64,000 bases of DNA from Nanosyncoccus sp963540965 (GCA_963540965.1 CAUTSA010000001.1:62001-126000); one strand, 5' to 3'. Positions 17,765 to 26,610 are shown, counted from the stretch's first letter. The notes: generated by a model not told the origin, from the letters alone. Made by a program: numbers and translations.

Positions 17765-19681
17765 TTATGGCTTTCGAGTGAAGTAGCCTGGGTTGCCTGG
17801 CGCATCAATGTGAGCAAAGCCGCTATTATTGTTTGGCCAGACATACTGAGTACCATTGCCGCCAACCAGATTAGTATTGGTTATAAACATCTCGTGGGGA
17901 TGTGGAGCTACATTATTAACGGTAAATTGATCAGAGGCATAGATTGTCTTTGCTTTTGTATAGTTGAACATGCCGAGAGCAGAGGTCAAGCTTCTAGTAT
18001 CGAAGTTTGAGATATCAAGAGTAGCATTCTCGGGGCTCATAAGCGTCCAGTAGAACATGCCATCCATATTTGTAACCCTTCTAGTATCAAAAGTAGAAAC
18101 ATCTAATGGGTAAATGACACCATCATGTCTAAACATTTCCTTCATATTAGTAACGTTACTGGTATTAAAACTGGAGAGATTGAGATTTTTAAGAGCAAAG
18201 TTATCGCGGAACATATTGTTCATGTCAGTTACATTCCTGGTATCGAAGCTAGAGAGATCGAGGGTGGTGAGGTTCTGACACTCATTAAACATGTGATGCA
18301 TATCCGTGACATTCTTGGTGGTAAAACCAGTAAGATTTAAGGTATTAAGTGCGTGTAGTTGATTAAACATGTAGCTCATATCATGGACAGAGTCAAGTTG
18401 CCAACCTGAGAGATTAATAGAAGTTAAATTTGCACTACCCTGAAAGATTTTATTAATATTAGCGACATTCCTAACATCGAGTCCTGAGAGATTAAGATCA
18501 GTAGTATAAACCATTCCAAAGAACATCTCCTCCATATTTGTAACACTGCCAGTCCGAAAATTACTAATGTCGATTGAAGAGTAGTGTGTTTCTTTAAACA
18601 TGCCTTGCATTGATTTAACCTTACTGGTATCAAAATGAGATAAATCTAAGGGGTCGACAGTTACTGGATTTACCGCCGCTGCTTGTGCCGCAAACATATA
18701 GTTCATGTATTCAACATTTGAAGTATCGAATTCATCAAGATTAATATGTTTGATTAATTTCCTGTCAGTAGCAAACATATACATCATGTTTTTTACTCTA
18801 CTAGTATTGATTCCTCTCATATCGACTAGTTCGACATCATAGAGACTATTAAGCCCATACATCATAAATGAGGAATTTTCATTGGCATACACTGTATCTG
18901 CATCACTCCACCAGAATAAGGTCTTGTTTAGATTATCATACCATAAGTAAATTGGCTTCTCAGAATCTGTGGTAGAGACAATCTTAGCTGAAGCCGAAGG
19001 GGTGGGAGCAGTCGGAGACTTCTTAAAATACAGGATATTATTAGTGCGATAGTTTGCCTGAATAGTATCATAGATAGTGCGCCCTGGTAAAAATGTGGCC
19101 GTAGTAGGGACATAGTTTGTGATGGCGGTTACTAATATCTTTTTAGAATAAGTGCCAGCGGGAAGATCCGAGCCAGTTTTAACACCAAAATGTAAGAAAA
19201 ATTTAGCCGTTTCACTCATTGTAATATTAAGAGCCTGATCTGGCTGGCTAGCTTTTGGGATTGGCCTAAAAGTGCCACTATAGGTAGATTGATTAGCTAG
19301 GTATCCCCAATTTTTAGAATTAAAAGAGGACGAATTGCTTGGCGAAGTAATTGAAGTAATCTTTTGAGTAACGGAAGAGTCGGTATGGTTTAGATTTGTA
19401 TCCTCGTCGATACTGGAAACATAAGCGGTAAAACCAGTAGCATTATTGGTGCTATATTGTACGACCGCAAAATCTTCCTTGAAGGCAGAGGCAGCATTCT
19501 CAGCCTGACTGAATTGGAAGTCAACATTTGCTCTTGGAATAGATAGATTAAGATATGTTGCGGCATAAACAGAAGCGGTAAGTTGGGTTGAAAATAGGAT
19601 ACTCAAGAAAGAAGCGAATAGAAAAATTGACATGGTTGTTAATTTGAAAATACTTTTTCTCTTGATTTGATTTAAGAACAC
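17765..19681 (-). CDS. BspA-like leucine-rich surface protein 3 (DUF285)
   Basis: A 638-residue paralog. Signal segment (about 15-38) ends SVYAATY; the shared module follows (AYVSSIDEDTNLNH, NWGYL, HFGVKTGSDLPAGTYSKK), then the linker block FWWSDADTVYANENSS and DUF285 repeats (LDLSSFDTRNVTDMNNMF type). It ends PGNPGYFTRKP, with Arg where the others have Gln. I accept the GTG start at 19681 because AAAGG lies about 6 nt upstream. Its first 230 residues are much closer to paralog 4 than to 1 or 2, so 3 and 4 are the youngest pair or have exchanged sequence. Confidence 0.85.
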   Translation of the reverse strand: MFLNQIKRKSIFKLTTMSIFLFASFLSILFSTQLTASVYAATYLNLSIPRANVDFQFSQAENAASAFKEDFAVVQYSTNNATGFTAYVSSIDEDTNLNHTDSSVTQKITSITSPSNSSSFNSKNWGYLANQSTYSGTFRPIPKASQPDQALNITMSETAKFFLHFGVKTGSDLPAGTYSKKILVTAITNYVPTTATFLPGRTIYDTIQANYRTNNILYFKKSPTAPTPSASAKIVSTTDSEKPIYLWYDNLNKTLFWWSDADTVYANENSSFMMYGLNSLYDVELVDMRGINTSRVKNMMYMFATDRKLIKHINLDEFDTSNVEYMNYMFAAQAAAVNPVTVDPLDLSHFDTSKVKSMQGMFKETHYSSIDISNFRTGSVTNMEEMFFGMVYTTDLNLSGLDVRNVANINKIFQGSANLTSINLSGWQLDSVHDMSYMFNQLHALNTLNLTGFTTKNVTDMHHMFNECQNLTTLDLSSFDTRNVTDMNNMFRDNFALKNLNLSSFNTSNVTNMKEMFRHDGVIYPLDVSTFDTRRVTNMDGMFYWTLMSPENATLDISNFDTRSLTSALGMFNYTKAKTIYASDQFTVNNVAPHPHEMFITNTNLVGGNGTQYVWPNNNSGFAHIDAPGNPGYFTRKP

Positions 19682-19710
19682 GTCTGACCTTTGCTAAGTT
19701 ATTATGGTTA

Positions 19711-19716
19711 ATTTTA
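19711..19716 (-). promoter_or_regulatory. -10 box of BspA-like gene 3
   Basis: TTATGC-TAAAAT on the minus strand, 29 nt before the GTG start. Confidence 0.5.
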
Positions 19717-19748
19717 GCATAAACGTTGAAAATATTTAAGAGACTACC

Positions 19749-21743
19749 TTATGGTTTTTGAGTGAAGTAGCCTGGGTTGCCTGGTGCATCAATGTGAGCA
19801 TACTGAATGCTATTATTTGGAGAAATATACTGGGTGCCATTGCCGCCGACTAGATTAGTGTTGTTCATGAATGGGCTATTCGACGAAACTGTAATAGCAG
19901 TTGTTACAAAACTTGGGCTAGCATAGATAGTTTTAAGTTTAGAGTAGAAGAACATACCGCTCATATCGGTGACATTACGAGTATCAAAGTTTGAGATGTC
20001 TAGAATGCCATTAGCTGGATTCATGAAGGACTCATAGAACATACCGGACATATCCGTAACCTTTTTTGTATTAAATGATTGAATCTTAAGTTCTGTTAAG
20101 TTTGAAAGCCCAGCAAACATTTGATGCATATCTGTAACGTTACTAGTATCGAAGTTAGATAGGTCAAGTCTGGAGATTGGAGGATTCATTACGATACTCA
20201 TCGCAAATAACTCAGACATATCAGTGACATTACTGGTATTAAAACTCGAGAGATTAATATTATTGAGGGAGACCATGTTGCCAAACATGCGGCTCATAGT
20301 TGTAACTTTACTAGTATCGAAGCTCGAGAGATCGAGGTCTGCAAGTTTACGCACATCAGCAAACATATACGCCATATTGGTGACATTTTTTGTAGTGAAA
20401 CCGGTAAGATTTAGAGAGGTAAGATTGGCAAGACCGCCAAACATGGAATACATACTAGTTACCGAATCCATCTGCCAACCTGAAAGATTTAAGGACTGGA
20501 GCTTATTTGAACTAGTAAATATTCTTTGAATATTGTTAACTTTCTTCACATTCCAGCCTGATAAGTCAAGGCTTCTGATATTTTTAAGACTATCAAACAT
20601 CCATCCCATATTTTCAACATTACTTGTATCAAAATTTCTGATGTCTAAAGATGGAAGAAATGAATTAGAAAACATGTGCTCCATATTTTTAACCTTACTC
20701 GTATTGAACCTTGAGAAATCAATCGGATCGATATTTTCCATGGTTTTCTTACCATTTGTAGTAAACATATAGCTCATATCCTCAACGTTACTAGTATCGA
20801 AGCTACCGAGTTCAATATGTTTATAAAGATTCTTGCCACTATAAAACATTAAACTCATATTCTTTACACGACTAGTATTAATGCCGGTCATATCAATACG
20901 CTCGACATCGCCGAGGCCAGAGAACATGTTACTAGAATCCTCATTAGCGTATACGGTATCGGCATCGCTCCACCAGAAGACGGTTTTTGAAGGAGCATCG
21001 TACCAGAGATATGCAGGCATTTCGGAGTCTGCCGTGGAGGCTATTTTTGTACTAGTGCCTGGAGCGGGAGCAGAGGAGGCTTTCTTAAATTCTTTGATGC
21101 CTGATAACCCATCTAGGGAACCCATGGTGGATAAGAAATCTTGACCGACTTTTAGAGTAGCAGTGGCGGGAACGTGATTCGGGACGGCAGTTACTAGTAT
21201 CTTTTTGGAATAGGTACCCGAAGGGAGGTCCGATCCAGTTTTGACACCAAAATGTAAGAAAAACTTAGACACTCCACCATATGGGATATTAAGAGCCTGG
21301 TCTGGCTGACTAGCTTTCTGGATCGGTCTAAAGGTGCCACTATAAATTGCTTCATTGACAAGGTATCCCCAGTTTTTAGGATTAAAAGAAGATGCATTAC
21401 TAGGGGAAGCAATTGAGGCAATTTTTTGAGTGACAGAGGGATCAGCATGATTTAGATTAGTATCTTCATCAATACTGGAGACATAGGTGGTAAAGCCAGC
21501 AATATTATCAGTATCATATTGCATAACGGCAAAATCCTCTTTAAAGGCGGAGGCAGCATTCTCGACTTGATTAAACTGGAAATCAACATTTGCTCTTGAA
21601 ATAGATAAGTTAAGGTACGTTGCTGCATAGGTGGAGGTAGAAAGTTGAAAAGAAAAAAGGACACTCAAAAAAGAAGCAAGTAGAAGGACCGGCATGGTGG
21701 TTAATTTTAAAATGTTGTTTTTTGTGTTTATTTTAATAAACAT
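19749..21743 (-). CDS. BspA-like leucine-rich surface protein 4 (DUF285)
   Basis: A 664-residue paralog, first of the four in transcription order. The signal segment (about 17-38) ends STYAATY, followed by the shared module (TYVSSIDEDTNLNH, NWGYL, HFGVKTGSDLPSGTYSKK). The WWSDADTVYANEDSSNMF block introduces DUF285 repeats. The C-terminal part (repeats through MFFYSKLKTIYASPSF) resembles paralog 2, while the N-terminal part resembles paralog 3, which suggests mosaic exchange. It ends PGNPGYFTQKP. AAAGGGG precedes the ATG. Surface adhesin by family; ligand unknown. Confidence 0.85.
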   Translation of the reverse strand: MFIKINTKNNILKLTTMPVLLLASFLSVLFSFQLSTSTYAATYLNLSISRANVDFQFNQVENAASAFKEDFAVMQYDTDNIAGFTTYVSSIDEDTNLNHADPSVTQKIASIASPSNASSFNPKNWGYLVNEAIYSGTFRPIQKASQPDQALNIPYGGVSKFFLHFGVKTGSDLPSGTYSKKILVTAVPNHVPATATLKVGQDFLSTMGSLDGLSGIKEFKKASSAPAPGTSTKIASTADSEMPAYLWYDAPSKTVFWWSDADTVYANEDSSNMFSGLGDVERIDMTGINTSRVKNMSLMFYSGKNLYKHIELGSFDTSNVEDMSYMFTTNGKKTMENIDPIDFSRFNTSKVKNMEHMFSNSFLPSLDIRNFDTSNVENMGWMFDSLKNIRSLDLSGWNVKKVNNIQRIFTSSNKLQSLNLSGWQMDSVTSMYSMFGGLANLTSLNLTGFTTKNVTNMAYMFADVRKLADLDLSSFDTSKVTTMSRMFGNMVSLNNINLSSFNTSNVTDMSELFAMSIVMNPPISRLDLSNFDTSNVTDMHQMFAGLSNLTELKIQSFNTKKVTDMSGMFYESFMNPANGILDISNFDTRNVTDMSGMFFYSKLKTIYASPSFVTTAITVSSNSPFMNNTNLVGGNGTQYISPNNSIQYAHIDAPGNPGYFTQKP

Positions 21744-21783
21744 ATGATTCCCCTTTGGGATTTTTATGACCTTATATATTTCT

Positions 21784-21789
21784 GTTATA
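21784..21789 (-). promoter_or_regulatory. -10 box of BspA-like gene 4
   Basis: TTATGC-TATAAC on the minus strand, 40 nt before the ATG. Confidence 0.45.
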
Positions 21790-21863
21790 GCATAAACAGT
21801 TTAAAAAAGGAAGGACAGTTTTGACTTTGGGGGAACATGAAAATTAACAGACTTAAGCCATGA

Positions 21864-21869
21864 TATAAT
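21864..21869 (+). promoter_or_regulatory. -10 box of the adenylate-kinase-like gene, leaderless geometry
   Basis: TATAAT ending 5 nt before the ATG at 21875. Confidence 0.55.
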
Positions 21870-21874
21870 TAGAT

Positions 21875-22507
21875 ATGGAAAAAATGAACTTGAATGAAAA
21901 ACTTGAAAAAATTAAAAGTTGGCTGGGAACGGGAAGTCTGAATATTTTTGGGTTACCGATGAGCGGCAAGGACACGGTGGGAATGCGACTGGCTGAGGAT
22001 CTCCAAGCAAAGTTTTTATCTTCCGGAATTATTATTCGAGCTTACGAAGCAGAGCAGAATGAAGATATGACCGGTAGCGGAAAGCTGATTCCGACAAATA
22101 CCTTTTATGATATAATTTTGCCTTATTTTTCCCGTGAAGAACTGCGTAATGATTCCCTGGTTTTATCAAGTGTGGGAAGATGGTCTGGTGAAGAAGATAA
22201 AATTATGGAAGCTGCAAAGACAGGTGGACATGAGATCAAAGCGGTTGTAATGCTTGATCTTACAGAGGAAGAAGTGAAAAATCGCTTTGAGGCGGCTAAG
22301 GAGCTGAATGATCGTGGTAAACGTGCAGATGATGCAAATATTGAAGTTTTCGAAACCAGACTTGCAGAATTTCGTGAAAAAACTATGCCAGTACTTAATC
22401 ACTACGATGAGTTAAAGATGTTGGTTAAGGTACCAGCGATCGGGAGTCGCGATGAAGTATATGTCAATGTTATTGATCGGTTGGTTGAGTTTATTGATTC
22501 ATTATAA
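21875..22507 (+). CDS. Adenylate kinase-like nucleoside monophosphate kinase
   Basis: A 210-residue P-loop protein. The Walker A region GLPMSGKDT (26-34) fits the GxPxSGKxT pattern of adenylate kinases. The following helix, the SSGIIIRA strand and the IPTNTFYDIILPYF region match NMP-kinase folds. The lid region is not obvious and the typical DGFPR motif is replaced by SSVGRWSGEED, so substrate choice cannot be assigned. It is probably a divergent adenylate kinase paralog of CPR bacteria. It stands alone, convergent with lepA and separated from it by a repeat-rich spacer. Confidence 0.65.
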   Translation: MEKMNLNEKLEKIKSWLGTGSLNIFGLPMSGKDTVGMRLAEDLQAKFLSSGIIIRAYEAEQNEDMTGSGKLIPTNTFYDIILPYFSREELRNDSLVLSSVGRWSGEEDKIMEAAKTGGHEIKAVVMLDLTEEEVKNRFEAAKELNDRGKRADDANIEVFETRLAEFREKTMPVLNHYDELKMLVKVPAIGSRDEVYVNVIDRLVEFIDSL

Positions 22508-22523
22508 ATATGAGATAGGTTTA

Positions 22524-22849
22524 TATTTATTTTTCTTCGACACGCTCAAGGCCGCTCGGCCGTGCTTATGGTCTCAGAAAAATAAATAACAAATCCAATC
22601 ATAGATGCATAACCCAAGCTTATGATTTTAGAAAAATAAATAATAGAGCCTAGAGACATAGATCAAATACCTTGGGCTTAGGGCTGCGGAACAATCATCT
22701 ATTAGGCTTACGGTTATTGAGCCTTCTTGTTAAAAATAAAACTAGCCTTGTGAGGATGCTAGTTTTTGATGAAAGGTTTTTGTGTGTGTATTTATTGATG
22801 AGACCATAGGCTTGGCCGAGCGGCCTTGAGCGTGTCAAAGAAATAAATA
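22524..22849. repeat. Inverted pair of a roughly 62-bp palindromic repeat (REP/BIME-like)
   Basis: The spacer between the convergent adenylate-kinase-like gene and lepA holds two copies of one repeat in opposite orientation, at 22524-22588 and 22789-22849. Each is bounded by TATTTATT and AATAAATA and contains GACACGCTCAAGGCC plus a GGCCGCTCGGCC-like palindrome. A partial third copy (about 22613-22644) keeps only the CTTATG...AAAATAAATAA end. A terminator hairpin sits between the arms. No gene is visible in this stretch. Confidence 0.75.
22736..22767. terminator. Terminator hairpin inside the convergent spacer
   Basis: An 8-bp stem (22738-22745 with its complement near 22758-22765), A-rich before and T-rich after, so it may act in both directions. 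Confidence 0.7.
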
Positions 22850-22857
22850 CCACACAC

Positions 22858-24657
22858 TTAATCACGTTTTAGCATAACAGTGAAGGCTTCGGATGGAATA
22901 TCAATCTTACCAAAGCGCTTCATTCTGGCTTTACCACGCTTTTGTTTCTCAAGCAACTTGGCCTTACGGTCGCGGTCACCAGTATGAATCTTGACCGTGA
23001 CATCTTTACGGAAGGCGCCGATGGTTTCGCGAGCAATAATTCTAGCACCGATGGCAGCCTGCAAGGCAACCTCGAAGTTCTGGCGAGGGATGACTTCTTT
23101 TAATTTCTTGGTGATTGTGCGACCAATAGCATCTGCTTCGGAGCGGTGGCACATCAGCGCCAAGGCGTCCATGCGTTCACCACCAATGAGAAAATCGACA
23201 CGAACCAAGTCTTCAGGACGATAGTCGGAAATTTCATAATTAAAGCTAGCGTAACCGGAAGTGAGGGACTTCAGCTGATCATAAAAATCGGTAAGAAGGT
23301 TAGCCATTGGGGCTTCAAAATTAATGACAGCGCGATCTTCGAGATATGAGATGTTTTTCTGAAGACCACGTTTTTCAACAATCAAAGTCAAGACATTGCC
23401 GATCATAGAAACTGGCAAAATAATTTCGCCCTTGACCCATGGCTCACGAATCTCGGTAACATAACTGGCGTCAGGAAGATTGGAGGCAGACTTGATTTCG
23501 AGCTCTTCACCAGAATTTAGGCGGACCTGGTAGTTGGTAGAAGGATTGGTAACAACGAGATCTAGTTTAAATTCACGTTCAAGACGCTCTTTAATAATAT
23601 CCATATGGAGCAGACCAAGAAAGCCGATACGTAGACCGAAGCCCAAAACTGGGCTATTTTCAGGTTCAAAACGAAGTGCAGAGTCACTAAGAGAAAGTTT
23701 CTCGATGGCCTCTTTAAGATCCTTGTACTGATCATTTGAAACTGGGAAGAAACCAGCGTAAACAAAAGGGAGAACATTCTTATAGCCGGGAAGCGGAGTT
23801 TTGGCGGGTTTTTTATAGAGAGTGACGGTGTCACCAACTTTTGCCTCACGTGTGGTTTTTAAGTTGGTCACAATATAGCCGACTTCACCTTCAGCAAGAC
23901 TATCTTTTGGCTGCATACCTGGTTTTAAAACACCAACTTCGAGAGCGATGCCATTGATTTTTGACGCCATCATAAAAATATTGTCGTTCTTCTTGATTTG
24001 GCCATTGAAGATGCGGACATAGAGGACAACGCCGCGATAGTCGTCAAAATAGGAGTCAAAAATGAGGGCGCGAGTCTCATCAGGAGCGACGGTGACTTCA
24101 AGGTTGAGCGGGGCTTTTGGACTTGGTGCTTTATTAATGATAGCATCAAGCACCGCTTCGACATTGAGGCCAGTTTTGGCAGAAACTGGAATAATTTCCT
24201 CTTTTTTGCAACCAAGTAGATTAATAATCTCATTTGAAACTTTTTCAACGTCGGCGGCTGGAAGATCAATTTTATTGATCACAGGGATAATTGTCAGATC
24301 CTGCTCGAGAGCGAGATAAACATTGGCGAGAGTTTGGGCCTGAATACCCTGAGTGGCGTCAACCACAAGAATTGCCGACTCGACGGCCTGGAGAGAGCGG
24401 GAAACTTCATAAGAGAAGTCGACATGACCAGGAGTGTCGATAAGATTTAATTCAAAACCTTTGTAATGCATCTGAACTGGAGTGAGCTTAATCGTGATCC
24501 CTTTTTCACGTTCTAGTTCCATGGAATCAAGAAGCTGAGACTTCATTTGTCGCTTCTCGACCGTGGCAGTGATTTCCATCATGCGATCAGCAAGAGTGGA
24601 TTTACCGTGGTCGATGTGAGCAATAATGCAGAAGTTACGAATATGATCTGAATTCAT
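22858..24657 (-). CDS. lepA: Elongation factor 4 (LepA), back-translocating GTPase
   Basis: A 599-residue translation GTPase acting on the ribosome. The G motifs are AHIDHGKST (G1), DTPGHVDF (G3) and NKIDLP (G4). The LepA-specific order follows: domain II, EF-G III/V-like domains, and the C-terminal LepA domain ending in KRGKARMKRFGKIDIPSEAF. Length is exactly as expected. It is divergent from tilS: the two start codons are 61 bp apart, each with a -10 hexamer 6 nt upstream. The C-terminal Arg/Lys-rich block is intact, so it is likely functional. Confidence 0.97.
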   Translation of the reverse strand: MNSDHIRNFCIIAHIDHGKSTLADRMMEITATVEKRQMKSQLLDSMELEREKGITIKLTPVQMHYKGFELNLIDTPGHVDFSYEVSRSLQAVESAILVVDATQGIQAQTLANVYLALEQDLTIIPVINKIDLPAADVEKVSNEIINLLGCKKEEIIPVSAKTGLNVEAVLDAIINKAPSPKAPLNLEVTVAPDETRALIFDSYFDDYRGVVLYVRIFNGQIKKNDNIFMMASKINGIALEVGVLKPGMQPKDSLAEGEVGYIVTNLKTTREAKVGDTVTLYKKPAKTPLPGYKNVLPFVYAGFFPVSNDQYKDLKEAIEKLSLSDSALRFEPENSPVLGFGLRIGFLGLLHMDIIKERLEREFKLDLVVTNPSTNYQVRLNSGEELEIKSASNLPDASYVTEIREPWVKGEIILPVSMIGNVLTLIVEKRGLQKNISYLEDRAVINFEAPMANLLTDFYDQLKSLTSGYASFNYEISDYRPEDLVRVDFLIGGERMDALALMCHRSEADAIGRTITKKLKEVIPRQNFEVALQAAIGARIIARETIGAFRKDVTVKIHTGDRDRKAKLLEKQKRGKARMKRFGKIDIPSEAFTVMLKRD

Positions 24658-24663
24658 GTGTTA

Positions 24664-24669
24664 ATTATA
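24664..24669 (-). promoter_or_regulatory. -10 box of lepA, leaderless geometry
   Basis: TATAAT on the minus strand, 6 nt before the lepA ATG. Confidence 0.6.
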
Positions 24670-24706
24670 ACAGATATGGAGTTGAGATGGAATGAGCAGA
24701 TTTTGG

Positions 24707-24712
24707 TATAAT
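24707..24712 (+). promoter_or_regulatory. -10 box of tilS, decides the GTG start
   Basis: TATAAT ending 6 nt before the GTG at 24719. The ATG at 24692 lies upstream of this hexamer and would be outside the transcript. Confidence 0.6.
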
Positions 24713-24718
24713 TTGAGA

Positions 24719-25579
24719 GTGAAGAAAATTCTAGCAGTTTCGGGTGGGATTGATTCGATGGTGTTACTCGATATGTTTTACAAGAGTGAACCTGGTAATA
24801 TTTTGGTGGCACATTTTAATCACGGCACCAGAGAGTCGGCAGATCTTGACGAGGATTTTGTTAAGCGAAAATGCAAAGAGTATGGAGTACCGTTTGAATC
24901 ATCAAAGATACTACTGGGTGAAGGCGTTTCAGAGGAAGAAGCTAGAGAAAAAAGATACGCTTTTTTATATCATGTGGCGCATAAATATCAAGGGGAGATT
25001 TGTACGGCACACCACCTCGATGACCTTTTAGAGTCAGTGGTAATCAATTTGATTAGAGGAACTTTCTGGCGAGGCTTGGCGCCTTTTGGTAATAGCAAAA
25101 TAAAAAGACCGTTTGTTGATCTTAAGATGAATAAGACTGATATTTTACGTTATGCGGGCGAGAATCACCTCTGTTTTCGACAGGACCCAACAAATTATCA
25201 GAATGACTATTTACGTAACCGAGTCAGAGAATCCTTAAAAAGCTTGGAAAAAGAAAAGAAGATGGCGGTGCTAGAACTTGCTGAGAAGCAGAAGATGCTA
25301 CGCGAGGAGATTGAGAAAAATCTTGAAAATCTCTTAGAGAGAATATTGACAAAAAATTCACAGGATGAGATATTTTTTAGAAGAGATTGTTTTCAAACAG
25401 AAGAGATCGCCACGAGTTCTGAAATTTTGAGGTCGATTTGTCTTGAGGCTAATATATCACTAACTAGACCTCAACTACTAAATTTCTTAAAAGCTATTAA
25501 AAATTACCAGCCTGGGAAAATATTTAATTTACCAAGAAACAAGATGGCGACAATCAGTAGAGATTTCGTACGGCTTTAA
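24719..25579 (+). CDS. tilS: tRNA(Ile)-lysidine synthase
   Basis: This N-type ATP pyrophosphatase converts C34 of the CAU isoleucine tRNA to lysidine so that it reads AUA. The PP-loop SGGIDSM lies near residue 10 from the GTG start. TAHHLDDLLESVVINLIRG and RPFVDLKMNKTDILRYA are conserved family blocks, and DPTNYQNDYLRNRVRE is the RNR motif. At 286 residues it is a short form with a reduced C-terminal region. I prefer GTG 24719 over ATG 24692 because the only good -10 lies between them. yebC starts 45 bp downstream from its own promoter. Confidence 0.92.
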   Translation: MKKILAVSGGIDSMVLLDMFYKSEPGNILVAHFNHGTRESADLDEDFVKRKCKEYGVPFESSKILLGEGVSEEEAREKRYAFLYHVAHKYQGEICTAHHLDDLLESVVINLIRGTFWRGLAPFGNSKIKRPFVDLKMNKTDILRYAGENHLCFRQDPTNYQNDYLRNRVRESLKSLEKEKKMAVLELAEKQKMLREEIEKNLENLLERILTKNSQDEIFFRRDCFQTEEIATSSEILRSICLEANISLTRPQLLNFLKAIKNYQPGKIFNLPRNKMATISRDFVRL

Positions 25580-25582
25580 TGG

Positions 25583-25588
25583 TATAAT
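25583..25588 (+). promoter_or_regulatory. -10 box of the yebC-family gene
   Basis: TATAAT 36 nt before the ATG; AGGAAGG at 25611-25617 is a clear SD. This is a leadered gene next to several leaderless ones. Confidence 0.55.
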
Positions 25589-25624
25589 ATAGAGAAGAAA
25601 TTATAAAAATAGGAAGGTCAAAAG

Positions 25625-26326
25625 ATGTCAGGACACAGTAAATGGGCGACAACTAAACGCCAGAAAGCTATCGTCGACGCAAAACGTGGCGCAGCTTTTA
25701 CGAAGATTGCAAACCAGATTGCGATTGCCGCAAGAAGTGGTGGCGACCCGACGATGAATCCTACGCTTGCGATGGTGCTTGAAAAAGCACGTAAGGCAAA
25801 TATGCCTAAGGCGAATATTGAGCGTGCAATTGCAAGAGCAACCGACAAAAGTGCGGCGGCAATGATTGAGGAAACCTACGAGGCTTACGGTCCAGCTGGA
25901 ATTGGTATTATTATTGAGGTGGCAACAGATAATAAGAATCGAACCATGCCGGAAGTACGCAATGCTCTATCTAAAAATGGTGGACGCATGGCTGATCCTG
26001 GAAGTGTGATGTTCCAGTTTGCTAGGAAGGGCGTGATTGAAATTGCTGAAAAAGGCGAAGATGCTTTGATGACGGCTCTTGATTGCGGCGCTGAAGATGC
26101 AAACGAAGGTGAGGAAGGTATCGAAGTCATTACAGAGGCGACTGACTTGATGAAAGTCAGACAGGCTTTGATTGACGCTGGACTTACTGTTGAAAATGCA
26201 GAACTTCGCTATATTGCGAACACTTCAGTACCTGTGAGCGAGGATGATGCCGAAAAAGTCGATAAATTACTAAATGCAATTGATGACCTTGACGATGTAA
26301 CAAACGTATTTACGAACGCCGAATAA
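25625..26326 (+). CDS. yebC: YebC/PmpR/TACO1 family protein
   Basis: A 233-residue protein of the YebC family, described as transcriptional regulators and, more recently, ribosome-associated factors that help translate proline stretches. The N-terminus MSGHSKWATTKRQKAIVDAKRG and GPAGIGIIIEVATDNKNR are diagnostic. The acidic third domain (EEGIEVITEATDL, NTSVPVSEDDAEKVDKLLNAIDDLDDV) is complete. A good SD (AGGAAGG) sits 7 nt before the ATG. It is followed 18 bp later by tRNA-Ser. Confidence 0.95.
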   Translation: MSGHSKWATTKRQKAIVDAKRGAAFTKIANQIAIAARSGGDPTMNPTLAMVLEKARKANMPKANIERAIARATDKSAAAMIEETYEAYGPAGIGIIIEVATDNKNRTMPEVRNALSKNGGRMADPGSVMFQFARKGVIEIAEKGEDALMTALDCGAEDANEGEEGIEVITEATDLMKVRQALIDAGLTVENAELRYIANTSVPVSEDDAEKVDKLLNAIDDLDDVTNVFTNAE

Positions 26327-26344
26327 TCTGTTAGAATAGTTAGC

Positions 26345-26430
26345 GGAAGGGTGGCCGAGTGGTTGATGGCACTGGTCTTGAAAACCAGCAAGTTAACGCT
26401 TCGCAGGTTCGAATCCTGTCCCTTCCGCCA
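26345..26430 (+). tRNA. tRNA-Ser (TGA)
   Basis: Acceptor GGAAGGG pairs with CCCTTCC; the long variable arm of a type II tRNA is present; anticodon loop CTTGAAA reads TGA; CCA is encoded. Confidence 0.93.
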
Positions 26431-26433
26431 AGT

Positions 26434-26510
26434 GGCACCATAGCTCAGCTGGTTAGAGCGTAGGACTCATAAGCCTAAGGTCACTGGTTCGATCCCAGTT
26501 GGTGCTACCA
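26434..26510 (+). tRNA. tRNA-Met (CAT), elongator type likely
   Basis: Acceptor GGCACCA pairs with TGGTGCT (one G-T); anticodon loop CTCATAA; encoded CCA. The anticodon stem is TAGGA/GCCTA, which leaves an A-G mismatch next to the loop. It lacks initiator features (compare 62893). A lysidine-modified Ile tRNA also has a CAT gene anticodon and cannot be excluded by eye. Confidence 0.85.
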
Positions 26511-26524
26511 AGATATAGCAGGAT

Positions 26525-26550
26525 AATAACGAAGAGATTCGTTATTTTTT
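26525..26550 (+). terminator. Terminator after the tRNA-Ser/tRNA-Met pair
   Basis: A 9-bp stem (26525-26533 with 26538-26546), GAGA loop, then a T run. Confidence 0.8.
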
Positions 26551-26610
26551 ATTGGGTGAAGTCTTATGTCGCACGAAGATAAAAGATTAGATATTTAAAA
26601 ATGTAAGAGC

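Noticed and set aside
13397..21743. Regular repeats that could be mistaken for a CRISPR array
   Set aside because: Repeats are in frame, degenerate and encode DUF285 units; there are no constant repeats with unique spacers and no cas genes.
22524..22849. IS element or MITE with terminal inverted repeats
   Set aside because: No transposase frame and no clear target duplication; each arm is itself palindromic, which fits REP-type repeats better.
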